Shown here piece after piece: positions 1 to 7,560 of a stretch of 28,603 bases of DNA. Source of the DNA: a virus; the IMG/VR virus record IMGVR_UViG_3300032607_000970, positions 1 to 28,603 of that record. One strand, written 5' to 3'. The translations under genes and the position numbers were made by a program. The notes beneath the pieces are model-generated. The model did not search any database, was not told the origin of the DNA, and worked only from the letters and a program-made list of their open reading frames with translations. Each line of letters opens with the position of its first letter. Position 1 is the first letter of the stretch.

Positions 1-1
1 C

Positions 2-85
2 CTGTGCTCGGTCGTCTGTGCGATCCGTGAAATTCGTCGCGAGAACGCCGAGCCCATCCGTGGGAGCGAAAGGAAAAGCCAATGA
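2..85 (+). CDS. C-terminal end of an unknown upstream gene (partial)
   Basis: An open frame enters from the left edge and encodes 27 residues (ending IRGSERKSQ) before a TGA at 83-85. The stop overlaps the next start codon as ATGA, the same junction used by several other gene pairs in this window. That is the main reason to believe it is coding. Too little is present to assign a function; by position it probably belongs to the early or replication module. Confidence 0.45.
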   Translation: MCSVVCAIREIRRENAEPIRGSERKSQ

Positions 86-444
86 ATAACTGCAACGACG
101 ACAGCCACTATCATGTGTCCATAAGACTGGGATACCGATACTGCCCTGACTGCGGCCAGCAACTGCTAGGCGATTGCCCATCGGATGCGGCGGCTTGTTC
201 TCCGTCTTCGGCGCATGACAAGGCATGGGAAAGGGGCTTTATCGTCCCCATCGCCAAGGAGATGAAAGCCCGCGGCGTGGCCTACATGCTGATCGCGATC
301 CGCGACGACGGGAAGGCCGCCTACGTGCTGGAACCGAACGAGCCGGAATGCATCAAATGCGCGAAGAACGGGTGGAGCAACGAGAGAAATGGACCATGCC
401 CGAAGTTCCCGAACTGCGAGGAATCATTTCCGGAGAACAGCTGA
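82..444 (+). CDS. Small zinc-ribbon-like phage protein, function unknown
   Basis: This encodes 120 residues. A Cys-Pro-Asp-Cys-Gly pair (C21, C24) near the N-terminus and a second cluster (C90, C93, C106, C112) suggest one or two bound zinc ions. Such small cysteine-paired proteins are common in phage early regions, where they may bind DNA or protein, but no specific family is recognised. The start is well supported: AAAGGAAA lies about 7 bases upstream, one of the few clear ribosome binding sites in the window, and the ATG overlaps the previous stop as ATGA. It is followed 55 bases later by a helicase, so a role near replication is possible but inferred only from position. Confidence 0.6.
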   Translation: MNNCNDDSHYHVSIRLGYRYCPDCGQQLLGDCPSDAAACSPSSAHDKAWERGFIVPIAKEMKARGVAYMLIAIRDDGKAAYVLEPNEPECIKCAKNGWSNERNGPCPKFPNCEESFPENS

Positions 445-499
445 TTACGGAGTCTCAAGACTTCCTTATCTGAATAACAGAATCCAACAAGACACACAC

Positions 500-1840
500 A
501 TGAAACACGACACAGACCAGTTGGCGGCACTCGCCAGAATCAATGAAGGCAGGAATGTCTTCGTCACCGGGCCGGCGGGGACCGGGAAATCGAGCGTGAC
601 GGTGGAGGCGATCCGGCGACGGATCGGCGACCGCTCGCTTAAGGTGTGCGCCACGACCGGCGTGGCGGCTTTGAACTTGCGCGACAAACTGCAGGCCTTG
701 TTCGGCCAGCACGTTGACACGTCGACGGTCTACCGGTGGAGCGGCATCGGCCTGGGGCCGCAGAACGGGCAGGGGTTCGAGGAATATCTGCGGTATATGC
801 GTTCCAAGGGGCGATCGTTCCAAGGGGCGTGTGCGCGGATCCGCGGCACCAAGACGCTGATGATCGACGAGGTATCGATGCTGCCGGGGCGGGTGCTTGA
901 GTTCGTGGATTACGTGTGCCGGGAGGTGCGCGGGGATCCGCGGCCGTTCGGTGGGATCCAGGTGGTGGCGGTGGGGGATTTTTTACAGCTGCCGCCGGTG
1001 GCTAAAACCGGGCGCTATGACTGGGCGTTTCAGTCGCCGGTGTGGGATGCGTTGGATTTTGCCAACGTGACGCTGCGAAAAGTCCACCGGCAGGACGAAC
1101 CGGAGTTCGTGCGGATTTTGAATGATTTCCGTGAGGGATCGATTTCGAGAGAGTCGGCGGCGATCCTGAAGAACCGGGTGGCGATGTTTCCGAAGTCGAA
1201 AATCCTGCGCCTGTTTACCCACAACGCGCAGGTGGATAAGTGGAACAGCTATCAACTCGGCACGCTCGACGGCGGGGAGCAGGTGTTTCATGCGCACGGC
1301 GAGGGGCCGGCGGATGAGGTGGCGTTCTTGCAAAAGAACTTGGTGACGCCGACCGAGCTGCATCTGAAACACTATGCGCGGGTGATGGTGACCGCGAATT
1401 TGCCTGACCCCGACAAGCCGGAATCGCTGGCGGCGGCTAACGGTGACATGGGCACGGTGCTGGCGTGGGATGATGAGTCGGTGCGCGTGGCGCTCGACAA
1501 CGGGCGGGTGCTGGCGATCAAACAGCACCAGTGGGAGTTTGATCCGATGGCCGAGGGAGGAAGTGGGACGTTCGTGCAGTTCCCGCTGCGGCTGGCGTGG
1601 GCGACCACGATTCACAAGAGCCAGGGGCTGACGCTCGATGCGGCGCTGGTTGATATCCGCGCCGCCCGCGAGCCGGGGCAGGCTTACGTGGCGGTGAGTC
1701 GCGTGAAATCGCTGGCGGGGCTGCATCTGAAAGATTGGTTCCAGGGGATGTTCATCAGCCCGGACGCGAAAGAATTTCACCGGCGGATTGCTTCGGGCAT
1801 CGCGAAGGACGCGGCAACCTCAACCCTCAAACTGTCATGA
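500..1840 (+). CDS. Pif1/RecD-like ATP-dependent DNA helicase
   Basis: The 446-residue protein is a superfamily 1 helicase. Walker A is GPAGTGKS (residues 24-31), Walker B is LMIDEVSML with D123/E124, and the C-terminal helicase signature includes TIHKSQGLTLD (H372) followed by QAYVAVSRVKSLAGL, typical of the Pif1/RecD2/UvrD_C2 group. It would unwind DNA, presumably 5' to 3', during phage replication or recombination. An in-frame ATG at 389 would add 37 residues but lies inside the preceding gene and gives an unrelated basic extension, so the ATG at 500 just before the conserved region is preferred, though it has no Shine-Dalgarno sequence. The stop overlaps the next gene as ATGA. The family call is firm; the cellular role is inferred from the adjacent primase. 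Confidence 0.9.
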   Translation: MKHDTDQLAALARINEGRNVFVTGPAGTGKSSVTVEAIRRRIGDRSLKVCATTGVAALNLRDKLQALFGQHVDTSTVYRWSGIGLGPQNGQGFEEYLRYMRSKGRSFQGACARIRGTKTLMIDEVSMLPGRVLEFVDYVCREVRGDPRPFGGIQVVAVGDFLQLPPVAKTGRYDWAFQSPVWDALDFANVTLRKVHRQDEPEFVRILNDFREGSISRESAAILKNRVAMFPKSKILRLFTHNAQVDKWNSYQLGTLDGGEQVFHAHGEGPADEVAFLQKNLVTPTELHLKHYARVMVTANLPDPDKPESLAAANGDMGTVLAWDDESVRVALDNGRVLAIKQHQWEFDPMAEGGSGTFVQFPLRLAWATTIHKSQGLTLDAALVDIRAAREPGQAYVAVSRVKSLAGLHLKDWFQGMFISPDAKEFHRRIASGIAKDAATSTLKLS

Positions 1841-2241
1841 ACGGACCGGACGATTGCCCGAAGACCCGCGACATCGAGCGCGCCATCGACCGGGCCGACT
1901 GGCTGCGGGACGAACGGCGGGACCGTGAGATGGAAGAGCGCAAAGGCCAAGCGCGAGCAGGAGTGGAAAGAGCCGTGAGCGAACAGCTTGAGCTTTTCCC
2001 GACCGCTCCGGCGCCTGTCGATCTGCTGCCGTCATGGCGGGACCGTCTCACGGCGTGGCCGGCGAAGGTGGCACACTATCGCCACGCGCGCGGGACCAAT
2101 GGCTGGTCAATGAGCGTCGGTGGTTATGTCGCAGCACGGATCCTTTTCCGTGAAGGCGAGATGGATCGTCGCGAACTGAAGCGCTGGTGGTTGTTCAACC
2201 GTCGCGTGCGCCGCTGGGATCAGCTCGGTTTCACTCTCTAA
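1837..2241 (+). CDS. Hypothetical protein in the replication module
   Basis: The 134-residue product is not recognised. The N-terminal half is very rich in Arg, Asp and Glu (a predicted helix around DIERAIDRADWLRDERRDREM). The C-terminal half has several tryptophans and ends RRVRRWDQLGFTL. A Cys near the start is isolated, so there is no obvious zinc site. The ATG at 1837 overlaps the helicase stop by four bases, implying translational coupling. An upstream in-frame ATG at 1735 lies within the helicase gene and is rejected. Co-transcription with helicase and primase suggests a replication accessory role, but nothing in the sequence proves it. Confidence 0.6.
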   Translation: MNGPDDCPKTRDIERAIDRADWLRDERRDREMEERKGQARAGVERAVSEQLELFPTAPAPVDLLPSWRDRLTAWPAKVAHYRHARGTNGWSMSVGGYVAARILFREGEMDRRELKRWWLFNRRVRRWDQLGFTL

Positions 2242-2254
2242 TTCAATTTTGAAT
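2241..2254. repeat. Short inverted repeat before the primase gene
   Basis: ATTCAA-TT-TTGAAT has perfect 6-base arms with a 2-base spacer and is AT-rich in a GC-rich region. It begins on the last base of the preceding stop codon and ends 10 bases before the primase ATG. It could be a small operator or simply a hairpin that affects initiation; chance cannot be excluded for arms this short. Confidence 0.35.
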
Positions 2255-2264
2255 CACCCATGCT

Positions 2265-4931
2265 ATGCATTCTCTCCATTCTCCGAAACGACCCACAGGC
2301 CCTGAAATCGACTACTATCAAAACGCGGAGGGGTGGCGACCGACTGCGACCTGCACGCTGGCGGACCTGATCGACGGGATCCGTTCGGACGAATACGCCG
2401 AGCCGGTGGCCGAGGTGCGGCGATTGATCGCGGCCGGGGACAAGCCGGCGGCTGACATGCTCAAGCGGCAACTGCCGGCGGTGTCGCTGAGCGGTTGCAT
2501 CGAGGGCCGGCGCAAGGCGGCGGTGGCGGACGGGCGCTTTTCCCACTCGGGGCTGCTGCAGATCGACTTGGACGCGAAGGACAACATCGGGTGGAGCGTC
2601 GATGAGATGCGGGAGATTCTCCAGGCGGATCCGCGGATGGTGGCGGTGTTTGTGACGCCATCGGGCGAGGGGGTGAAAGGGGTGGCACGAGTGCCGGCGG
2701 ATGTGGAGACTCACAAGGCTGCGTTCCTGGCAGCCGAGGCCCATTTCCGGACGATGAATCTGGAGATCGATGGCTCGTGTAAGGATCCGGGGCGGCTTTG
2801 CTTCGTCTCGCACGATCCGAAGGCGTGGTTGCGGATGGATACCAGTGAGTGCTTCGAGCCGGTGGTGCTGGCGGTGCTGGATGCTGACGATGCTGACGAT
2901 GTTGACGATGTTGACGATGTTGACCAGGTTGACGACGACGAGCGGGAGGTGGTGCCGATGTCGTTCCGAGTGTCGGACGGCGGCGGGATCGTGATCCGGG
3001 GCGGGGCGCACCGTGAGCTGACGCTGGAGGTGGTGCGTGAGATGCTGGCTGTTATTCCTTACCCTGGTTATGACGGCTGGTTGAAAATCACGAACGCGGT
3101 GTGGGACGCTGTCGGTGAGGCCGGAACCTCCGCGCTGCAGGAGTGGGCGCCGGAAAAGAAGGAGGGTGACTACGAGCGGAAATTCAAGTGCCGGCTGACG
3201 GACGTGCACGCCGGATCGTTGGTGATGATTGCCAAGGAAAACGGGTGGGCGCCGACGATCACTTCCGCGGTGGCACCGCGGGCGCCGCGAACATTGAACA
3301 TCGAACGTCCAACATTGAACGTCGAAGGGAAGAAAGGGGGGAAGGATAAGGACGCGATTCCCGCGCACGTGTTTCCGGTGCCGGCGGGAGACATCGGGCA
3401 TGACCTGGCGGCCCGGCATATTTTTTCGATCATCGGGCCGACGAACCGCTTGTTCCTGCGTAGGACGGCGGTCTATGAGGTGGCGGCCGAGGAGGGCGAC
3501 GAGTTTTCCCTGGAGGCGGTGCCGGCGAAGCGGCTGGTGTCGGTGATGGAATCGTTCGGCTGCCGGGTGATGCGGCGGGAGATGCGGGAGGATGGCAATC
3601 CGCGGTGGCGCTCGACGGTGTTTCCGAAAGACGCGGCGGACGTGGCGCTGTCGTCGGACGGGGCGCGGGAGTTTCTGCCGAAGATCCGGCAGTTGGTGTC
3701 CGCTCCGGTGCTGGTGAGCGACGGCGGCGACGGGACGCAGGTGATCGGGCGCGGCTACCACCCGCACGCCGGGGGGACTTACGTGACGTCTGGAGAGATG
3801 CCGCCGCGGGTGCCGCTCGATGAGGCGAAGGCGATGATTCTGGAAATGCTGGCGGACTTCGATTTCCCCGATGGCGGGGACGCGTCGAGGGCGATTGCGT
3901 CGTTCATCTCGCCGGCGATGAAGATTGGCGGGTGGATCGAGGACGATTTCCCGTTGGACATCGCGGAGGCGGACCAATCGCAGTCGGGCAAGACTTACCG
4001 GCAGAAGATGATTTGTGCGATCTACCGGGAGCATCCAAGCGCGATCACCCAACAGGTGGGCGGCGTGGGGAGTCTCGACGAGCGGGTGAGCACGGCGCTC
4101 ATCAAGGGGCGGCCGTTCATCAGCTTTGATAACTTTCGCGGGCGGATGGACTCGCAGATTCTGGAGACGGCGATTCGTGGGCTGGGCAAAGTGTCAGCAC
4201 GCGCGCTGCGCATCGAGACCGACATCGATTCGACGCCGTTCCTGTGGCAGCTATCGACGAACGGCGCGGAGTTGACGCGTGACCTGGCGAACCGGTCGAT
4301 CATTACGAGGATCCGCAAGCGGGCGCCGGAGCATGTGTTCCAGACATTTTCCGAGGGCGACATTCTCGCTCACGTGAAGTGCAACCAGCCGCGGTTCCTC
4401 GGGGCGATTCACGCCATCGTGCGTGAGTGGGTGGCACAAGGGCGGCGGATGACGATGGAGGCGCGGCACGATTTCCGGACGTGGTGCCGCATCATGGATT
4501 GGATCGTGCAGAACATTTTTGAATTCCCACCACTGCTCGACGGGCACCGGGAGGAACAGATGCGGACGGCTAACCCGAAGCTGCAGTGGCTGCGGGACGT
4601 GGTGCACGCGGTGCTGAGCGACGGTTACCAGGGGGCTGGGCTGACGGCTTCTGACATGGCCGAGGTGGCCGAGGAACACGACCTGCCACTGCCCGGCCGG
4701 CGGGACTCGACCGAGCTGCTCGAGCTGCGCGTGGGCAAGCTGCTGGGGCGGCTCTTCAAGGAGGCCGGCGGCAGTGAGATCATCGTGGATGGGCGGCGGG
4801 TGACGCGGCAGGTGGAGAGCGAATACGAGCCGATTTCACGGCATCATCGCGAGAAGAAAACTTATGTGATCGAGATGGAAAACTCAAACGAACAGTGTTC
4901 AACCACCGAGGATGAAGCCGAGCTGTTTTGA
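2265..4931 (+). CDS. Primase/ATPase fusion (BT4734-like N-terminal domain, PriCT_2, P-loop C-terminal domain)
   Basis: The 888-residue protein starts with a BT4734/VirE_N-like domain (about residues 20-190). It shows LLQIDLDAKD, TPSGEGVKGVARVP and a KDPGRLCFVSHDP stretch, the pattern of this archaeo-eukaryotic-primase-related family. A PriCT_2-like domain follows (about 255-330: AVIPYPGYDGWLKITNAVWDA). The C-terminal half carries a Walker A-like DQSQSGKT near residue 570, a Walker B-like PFISFDNF, and an arginine-rich NRSIITRIRKR that could hold an arginine finger. It probably synthesises primers and may load on or unwind DNA. Two linkers are odd: an Asp-rich 9-bp tandem repeat (from residue 206) and a TLNIERPTLNVE insertion at about residues 343-354. 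The ATG at 2265 has no Shine-Dalgarno; another ATG at 2260 is out of frame. The DNA substrate is not deducible. Confidence 0.82.
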   Translation: MHSLHSPKRPTGPEIDYYQNAEGWRPTATCTLADLIDGIRSDEYAEPVAEVRRLIAAGDKPAADMLKRQLPAVSLSGCIEGRRKAAVADGRFSHSGLLQIDLDAKDNIGWSVDEMREILQADPRMVAVFVTPSGEGVKGVARVPADVETHKAAFLAAEAHFRTMNLEIDGSCKDPGRLCFVSHDPKAWLRMDTSECFEPVVLAVLDADDADDVDDVDDVDQVDDDEREVVPMSFRVSDGGGIVIRGGAHRELTLEVVREMLAVIPYPGYDGWLKITNAVWDAVGEAGTSALQEWAPEKKEGDYERKFKCRLTDVHAGSLVMIAKENGWAPTITSAVAPRAPRTLNIERPTLNVEGKKGGKDKDAIPAHVFPVPAGDIGHDLAARHIFSIIGPTNRLFLRRTAVYEVAAEEGDEFSLEAVPAKRLVSVMESFGCRVMRREMREDGNPRWRSTVFPKDAADVALSSDGAREFLPKIRQLVSAPVLVSDGGDGTQVIGRGYHPHAGGTYVTSGEMPPRVPLDEAKAMILEMLADFDFPDGGDASRAIASFISPAMKIGGWIEDDFPLDIAEADQSQSGKTYRQKMICAIYREHPSAITQQVGGVGSLDERVSTALIKGRPFISFDNFRGRMDSQILETAIRGLGKVSARALRIETDIDSTPFLWQLSTNGAELTRDLANRSIITRIRKRAPEHVFQTFSEGDILAHVKCNQPRFLGAIHAIVREWVAQGRRMTMEARHDFRTWCRIMDWIVQNIFEFPPLLDGHREEQMRTANPKLQWLRDVVHAVLSDGYQGAGLTASDMAEVAEEHDLPLPGRRDSTELLELRVGKLLGRLFKEAGGSEIIVDGRRVTRQVESEYEPISRHHREKKTYVIEMENSNEQCSTTEDEAELF
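2880..2933 (+). repeat. In-frame 9-bp tandem repeat in the primase linker
   Basis: Six 9-base units occur in a row: GATGCTGAC twice, GATGTTGAC three times, and a variant CAGGTTGAC. They are exactly in phase with the codons and encode DAD, DAD, DVD, DVD, DVD, QVD between the BT4734-like and PriCT_2-like domains. Copy-number changes would only lengthen or shorten an acidic linker, never shift the frame. Confidence 0.85.
3290..3326. repeat. LNIERPTLNVE-type dispersed repeat inside the primase gene
   Basis: Two near-identical tandem units (AACATTGAACATCGAA and AACATTGAACGTCGAA, 15 of 16 bases the same, 21-base period) are read in frame as TLNIERPTLNVE. On the other strand they read as FNVGRSMFNVRG-like peptides. 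From memory, repeats giving such peptides are scattered through many Verrucomicrobiota and related genomes. The unit lies in a linker between the PriCT_2-like and P-loop domains, where an insertion would be tolerated. That it is an inserted host-type repeat is an inference. Confidence 0.55.
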
Positions 4932-4942
4932 AAATCTCAACC

Positions 4943-4956
4943 CTTGCAATCGCAAG
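4943..4956. terminator. Small hairpin just after the primase gene
   Basis: CTTGC and GCAAG pair around the loop AATC, 11 bases after the primase stop. No T-run follows, so it is a weak terminator candidate at best; it directly abuts the outer arm of the longer inverted repeat. Confidence 0.25.
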
Positions 4957-5074
4957 TGCGCACCGTGCGCGCCGTTCCCCTAATTATGCTGAATGACTAC
5001 CCAATTTTCACCCATCACTGAAAACTGGGTAGGGATCTAGAGTTTTTACCCCCAACGGCGCGCACGGTGCGCAC
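4956..5074. repeat. Nested inverted repeats between primase and terminase genes
   Basis: The outer arms, 4956-4976 and 5054-5074, are perfect 21-base reverse complements rich in GTGCGC. Inside them lies a second inverted repeat, 4997-5009 with 5020-5032, in which 12 of 13 positions are Watson-Crick pairs and the other can be G-U, around a 10-base loop. The intervening DNA is AT-richer than the surroundings. The structure could extrude as a cruciform or fold in RNA as a long two-storey hairpin. Its place between replication and packaging genes fits a replication origin, packaging signal or processing/termination structure; sequence alone cannot choose. Confidence 0.75.
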
Positions 5075-5149
5075 GAAGCGCACCCATCTGAACACCTATT
5101 TCACCGCTCCGAGACTCGCCAACCGACCACCGAACTGATATTGAAAATC

Positions 5150-5587
5150 ATGAAATCGAAACTGACACCTGCCACGAAGAAAGCCGTTGTCCGCCGTCCC
5201 ACCGGCCGCCCTTCGAAGCGCACGCCGGAAGTCGTCGCCCGCATCATCACCGCACTCTCCGATGGCATCCCGCTGGCGGCGGTGTGCCGGGAGCCTGGCA
5301 TGCCACACCCCGATAAGGTGCGCGAGTGGCAGCGAGGCGATGAGATTCTTTCGGCGGACATCGCGCGTGCGAGGCTGGAGGGGTTTGACGCGATCGCCTA
5401 TCGGCTGCGCACGACGGCTCGTGGCACGGGTGAAAGCACGAAGGACGTGCAACGTGACAAGCTGATCATCGACACGGACCTGAAGCTGCTGGCGAAGTGG
5501 GATCCGAAACGCTACGGCGAGCGCATCGATGTGAACGCGAACCACAGCGGGGAAATCAAGATCGTGGTGGGAGGGGATGCGTCATGA
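5150..5587 (+). CDS. terS: Terminase small subunit
   Basis: The 145-residue product has the usual small-terminase layout: a basic N-terminus (TGRPSKRTPEVVARIITALSDG), a helix-turn-helix-like segment (PLAAVCREPGMPHPDKVREW) for DNA recognition, then a helical region with RDKLIIDTDLKLLAKWDPKRYG, a typical oligomerisation and family signature. It would bind the packaging site and present DNA to the large subunit. The ATG at 5150 is chosen over a TTG at 5141; neither has a Shine-Dalgarno. The stop overlaps the large-terminase start as ATGA, supporting a two-gene packaging unit. The nested inverted repeat just upstream is a possible binding region, but this is only positional inference. Confidence 0.85.
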   Translation: MKSKLTPATKKAVVRRPTGRPSKRTPEVVARIITALSDGIPLAAVCREPGMPHPDKVREWQRGDEILSADIARARLEGFDAIAYRLRTTARGTGESTKDVQRDKLIIDTDLKLLAKWDPKRYGERIDVNANHSGEIKIVVGGDAS

Positions 5588-6945
5588 GTGTGACGACCTT
5601 GGAGATCCGGCCGCGGCGGCAGTTCCGCGAGTTCATCGAGACCGACAAGCGGTGGGCGTGCTTGGTGGTGCACCGGCGGGGTGGCAAGACTTACTCGAGC
5701 TTGCAGAAGCTGCTGCTGCGGGCGCTGACCCACAAGCGGCCGGGGCCGCCGACTCGATACGTTTACATTGCACCGACCCAGGCGCAGGCGAAGGATATTG
5801 CGTGGGCCTATCTGAAGGCGTTCACTTGGCAGATTCCGGGGGTGGAGACGAACGAGAGTGAGTTGAAGATCACTTTCCCTGGCGGGATGATCATTCGGCT
5901 CTACTCGGGTGACAACTACGAGCGGATGCGGGGGCTCTACTTCGACGGCGTGGTGATCGATGAACCGGAGGACATCGACCCGATGGCGTGGCCCTCGGTG
6001 ATCCGGCCGTGCTTGTCGGACTACCGCGGGTGGGCGATCTGGATTGGCACGATCAAGGGCAAGAAGGGGCAGTGGAAGCGCTACGTGGAGGCGAGCAAGG
6101 ATCCGGACTGGTATGCGCTGCTGCTGAAGGCGAGTGAATCGGGGATCATCCCGCCGGACGAGCTGGCGGATTTGTGCAAAGGGATCGCTCCGGACATCTT
6201 TGAACAGGAGTTCGAGTGCAATCCGAACATCGGCCGGCCAGGGGCGATCTATGCCAAAGAGGTGAGCGAGGCGGAAGCGGGTGGAAGAGTGCGGGAGTTC
6301 GAGGCGGACAAAGGAGCGCTGGTGCACACGGTGTGGGATCTTGGCAGCCCGGAGAACACGCGGGTGATCTACTTCCAAAGGGTGGGGCCATTCCTCTACA
6401 TCATCGACCACGACAGCGGGCTGCGGCTGACGACGGCGGAGCGGGTGGCGCACATGATGGCGAAGGGCTACGCGCTCGGGTGCCACTGCCTGCCGCACGA
6501 CGGCGCGGCACGGCGACCAGGTGGTTTATCATTCGTCGAGGAGCTATCGGCGGCGGGGCTGCCGAACGTGCGGGTAATTCCGCGGACGGACGACCCGGAG
6601 CGGCGGATCAACCGGATGTGGGAAATGTTCCCGAACACGTATTTCCGGGCATCGACGACGGCGCGGCTGTTGGAGTCGTTGGAGTCGTATCGGCGCAAGG
6701 AGGAGATTTCGAGTGGATCAATCCGGTCGGAGATTCTGCATGACTGGGCGTCGCACGATGCGGATGCGTTCGGATACATCGCGGAGGCGGAGCTGGCCGG
6801 CGTGATCACGGAAAACCTGCCGCGGATCGGCAGCGGCAACCGGCCGGGACGGGTGACGGTGAACCTGGGTGGCGTGCGGGTGGTCGATGACTTCGATGCC
6901 GAGCCGGTGAAACCTAACTTCCGGAGAATCCGGGTGGTGCGATGA
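5584..6945 (+). CDS. terL: Terminase large subunit (packaging ATPase/nuclease)
   Basis: The 453-residue protein has both activities of a phage packaging motor. The ATPase half has the Walker A-like HRRGGKT (residues 30-36), an adenine-side APTQAQAKDIAW segment and Walker B VVIDEPED (D126/E127). The C-terminal RNase H-like nuclease half has acidic positions at WDLGSPENT (D252), LPHDGAAR (D306) and SHDADAFGY (D392/D394), as expected for metal-binding residues. It translocates DNA into the prohead and cuts concatemers. The ATG at 5584 overlaps the small-subunit stop and lies just before the first conserved block; an in-frame start at 5497 would run inside terS and is rejected. The stop also overlaps the next start as ATGA. 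Confidence 0.93.
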   Translation: MSVTTLEIRPRRQFREFIETDKRWACLVVHRRGGKTYSSLQKLLLRALTHKRPGPPTRYVYIAPTQAQAKDIAWAYLKAFTWQIPGVETNESELKITFPGGMIIRLYSGDNYERMRGLYFDGVVIDEPEDIDPMAWPSVIRPCLSDYRGWAIWIGTIKGKKGQWKRYVEASKDPDWYALLLKASESGIIPPDELADLCKGIAPDIFEQEFECNPNIGRPGAIYAKEVSEAEAGGRVREFEADKGALVHTVWDLGSPENTRVIYFQRVGPFLYIIDHDSGLRLTTAERVAHMMAKGYALGCHCLPHDGAARRPGGLSFVEELSAAGLPNVRVIPRTDDPERRINRMWEMFPNTYFRASTTARLLESLESYRRKEEISSGSIRSEILHDWASHDADAFGYIAEAELAGVITENLPRIGSGNRPGRVTVNLGGVRVVDDFDAEPVKPNFRRIRVVR

Positions 6946-7319
6946 GCCCGGTTCAACTGGCGGCACAGGTCTACCGGCGGGAGCCGTGTGCCCGGTCGTT
7001 CCGTGAGGACTTGGAGGCCCACTTACTGCATGGGCTGGTTTATTCGACGGCAACCTGCTTCATCATGGCCCGCTACGTCTCACGGTCGTGGCCGGATGCG
7101 ACGATCGTGGACCCGTGGTTGAACGATCCGACCTGTTCCCAACTCGACACGCTGCACGTGTATCTGGCGGCGGGTGACCTGGCGGAGTTTTTCAATTTCC
7201 CCTGCCAACCGGTGGTGTGGATTTCATTTGAACGCCGCAACATTTTGCGGTATTACAGTCATATCAGCCTAAAACGACGATGCACAATTTCGAAGGACCC
7301 CACTTCTCCGCTGACCTGA
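6942..7319 (+). CDS. Conserved small phage protein between terminase and portal
   Basis: The 125-residue product resembles, from memory, small proteins that sit between large terminase and portal in other podovirus-like genomes, with the shared theme of a hydrophobic start (HGLVYSTATCFIMARYV), a central IVDPWLND, and an aromatic FERRNILRYYSHISLKRR block. No enzymatic motif is visible and the function is unknown. Its ATG overlaps the terminase stop as ATGA. Its last 40 bases overlap the following gene in another frame, and the conserved-looking part ends just before that overlap. Confidence 0.65.
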   Translation: MSPVQLAAQVYRREPCARSFREDLEAHLLHGLVYSTATCFIMARYVSRSWPDATIVDPWLNDPTCSQLDTLHVYLAAGDLAEFFNFPCQPVVWISFERRNILRYYSHISLKRRCTISKDPTSPLT

Positions 7320-7555
7320 TCGGTCCGGACGGCAAACTGTCACGACTTCACAAGGGCGGCAAGCCGCCCAAAGCGGTGCCGCCACCTCCACCGGTTCGCG
7401 AGTCCAACCGCCAGGTGGCGGCGGTCGGCGAAACCGCGCGGGCCGCAGCGGCCAAGCGCAAGGGGCTGCAGTCGACGCTTGGCATGGACAAGCCGCAATC
7501 GCTGCTTGGTGGGGTGTCTTCGTATGATCAACCGGGCAGCCGCTCGCTTCTCTAA
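7280..7555 (+). CDS. Small proline-rich phage protein upstream of the portal
   Basis: The 91-residue protein contains a proline run (PPKAVPPPPPVRESN), an Ala/Lys/Arg-rich helix (TARAAAAKRKGLQST) and a Gly/Ser-rich tail ending SRSLL. I associate this AAAKRKG-x-ST theme with small proteins immediately before portal genes of related phages; the function is unknown, perhaps a portal- or scaffold-interacting peptide. It overlaps the preceding gene by 40 bases in another frame and ends 5 bases before the portal start. No Shine-Dalgarno is visible. Confidence 0.65.
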   Translation: MHNFEGPHFSADLIGPDGKLSRLHKGGKPPKAVPPPPPVRESNRQVAAVGETARAAAAKRKGLQSTLGMDKPQSLLGGVSSYDQPGSRSLL

Positions 7556-7560
7556 CTCTG

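Noticed and set aside
2238-4052. Long reverse-strand open frame (604 codons) opposite the primase gene
   Set aside because: It is Arg/His/Pro-rich shadow sequence caused by high GC, and the + strand has clear primase domains.
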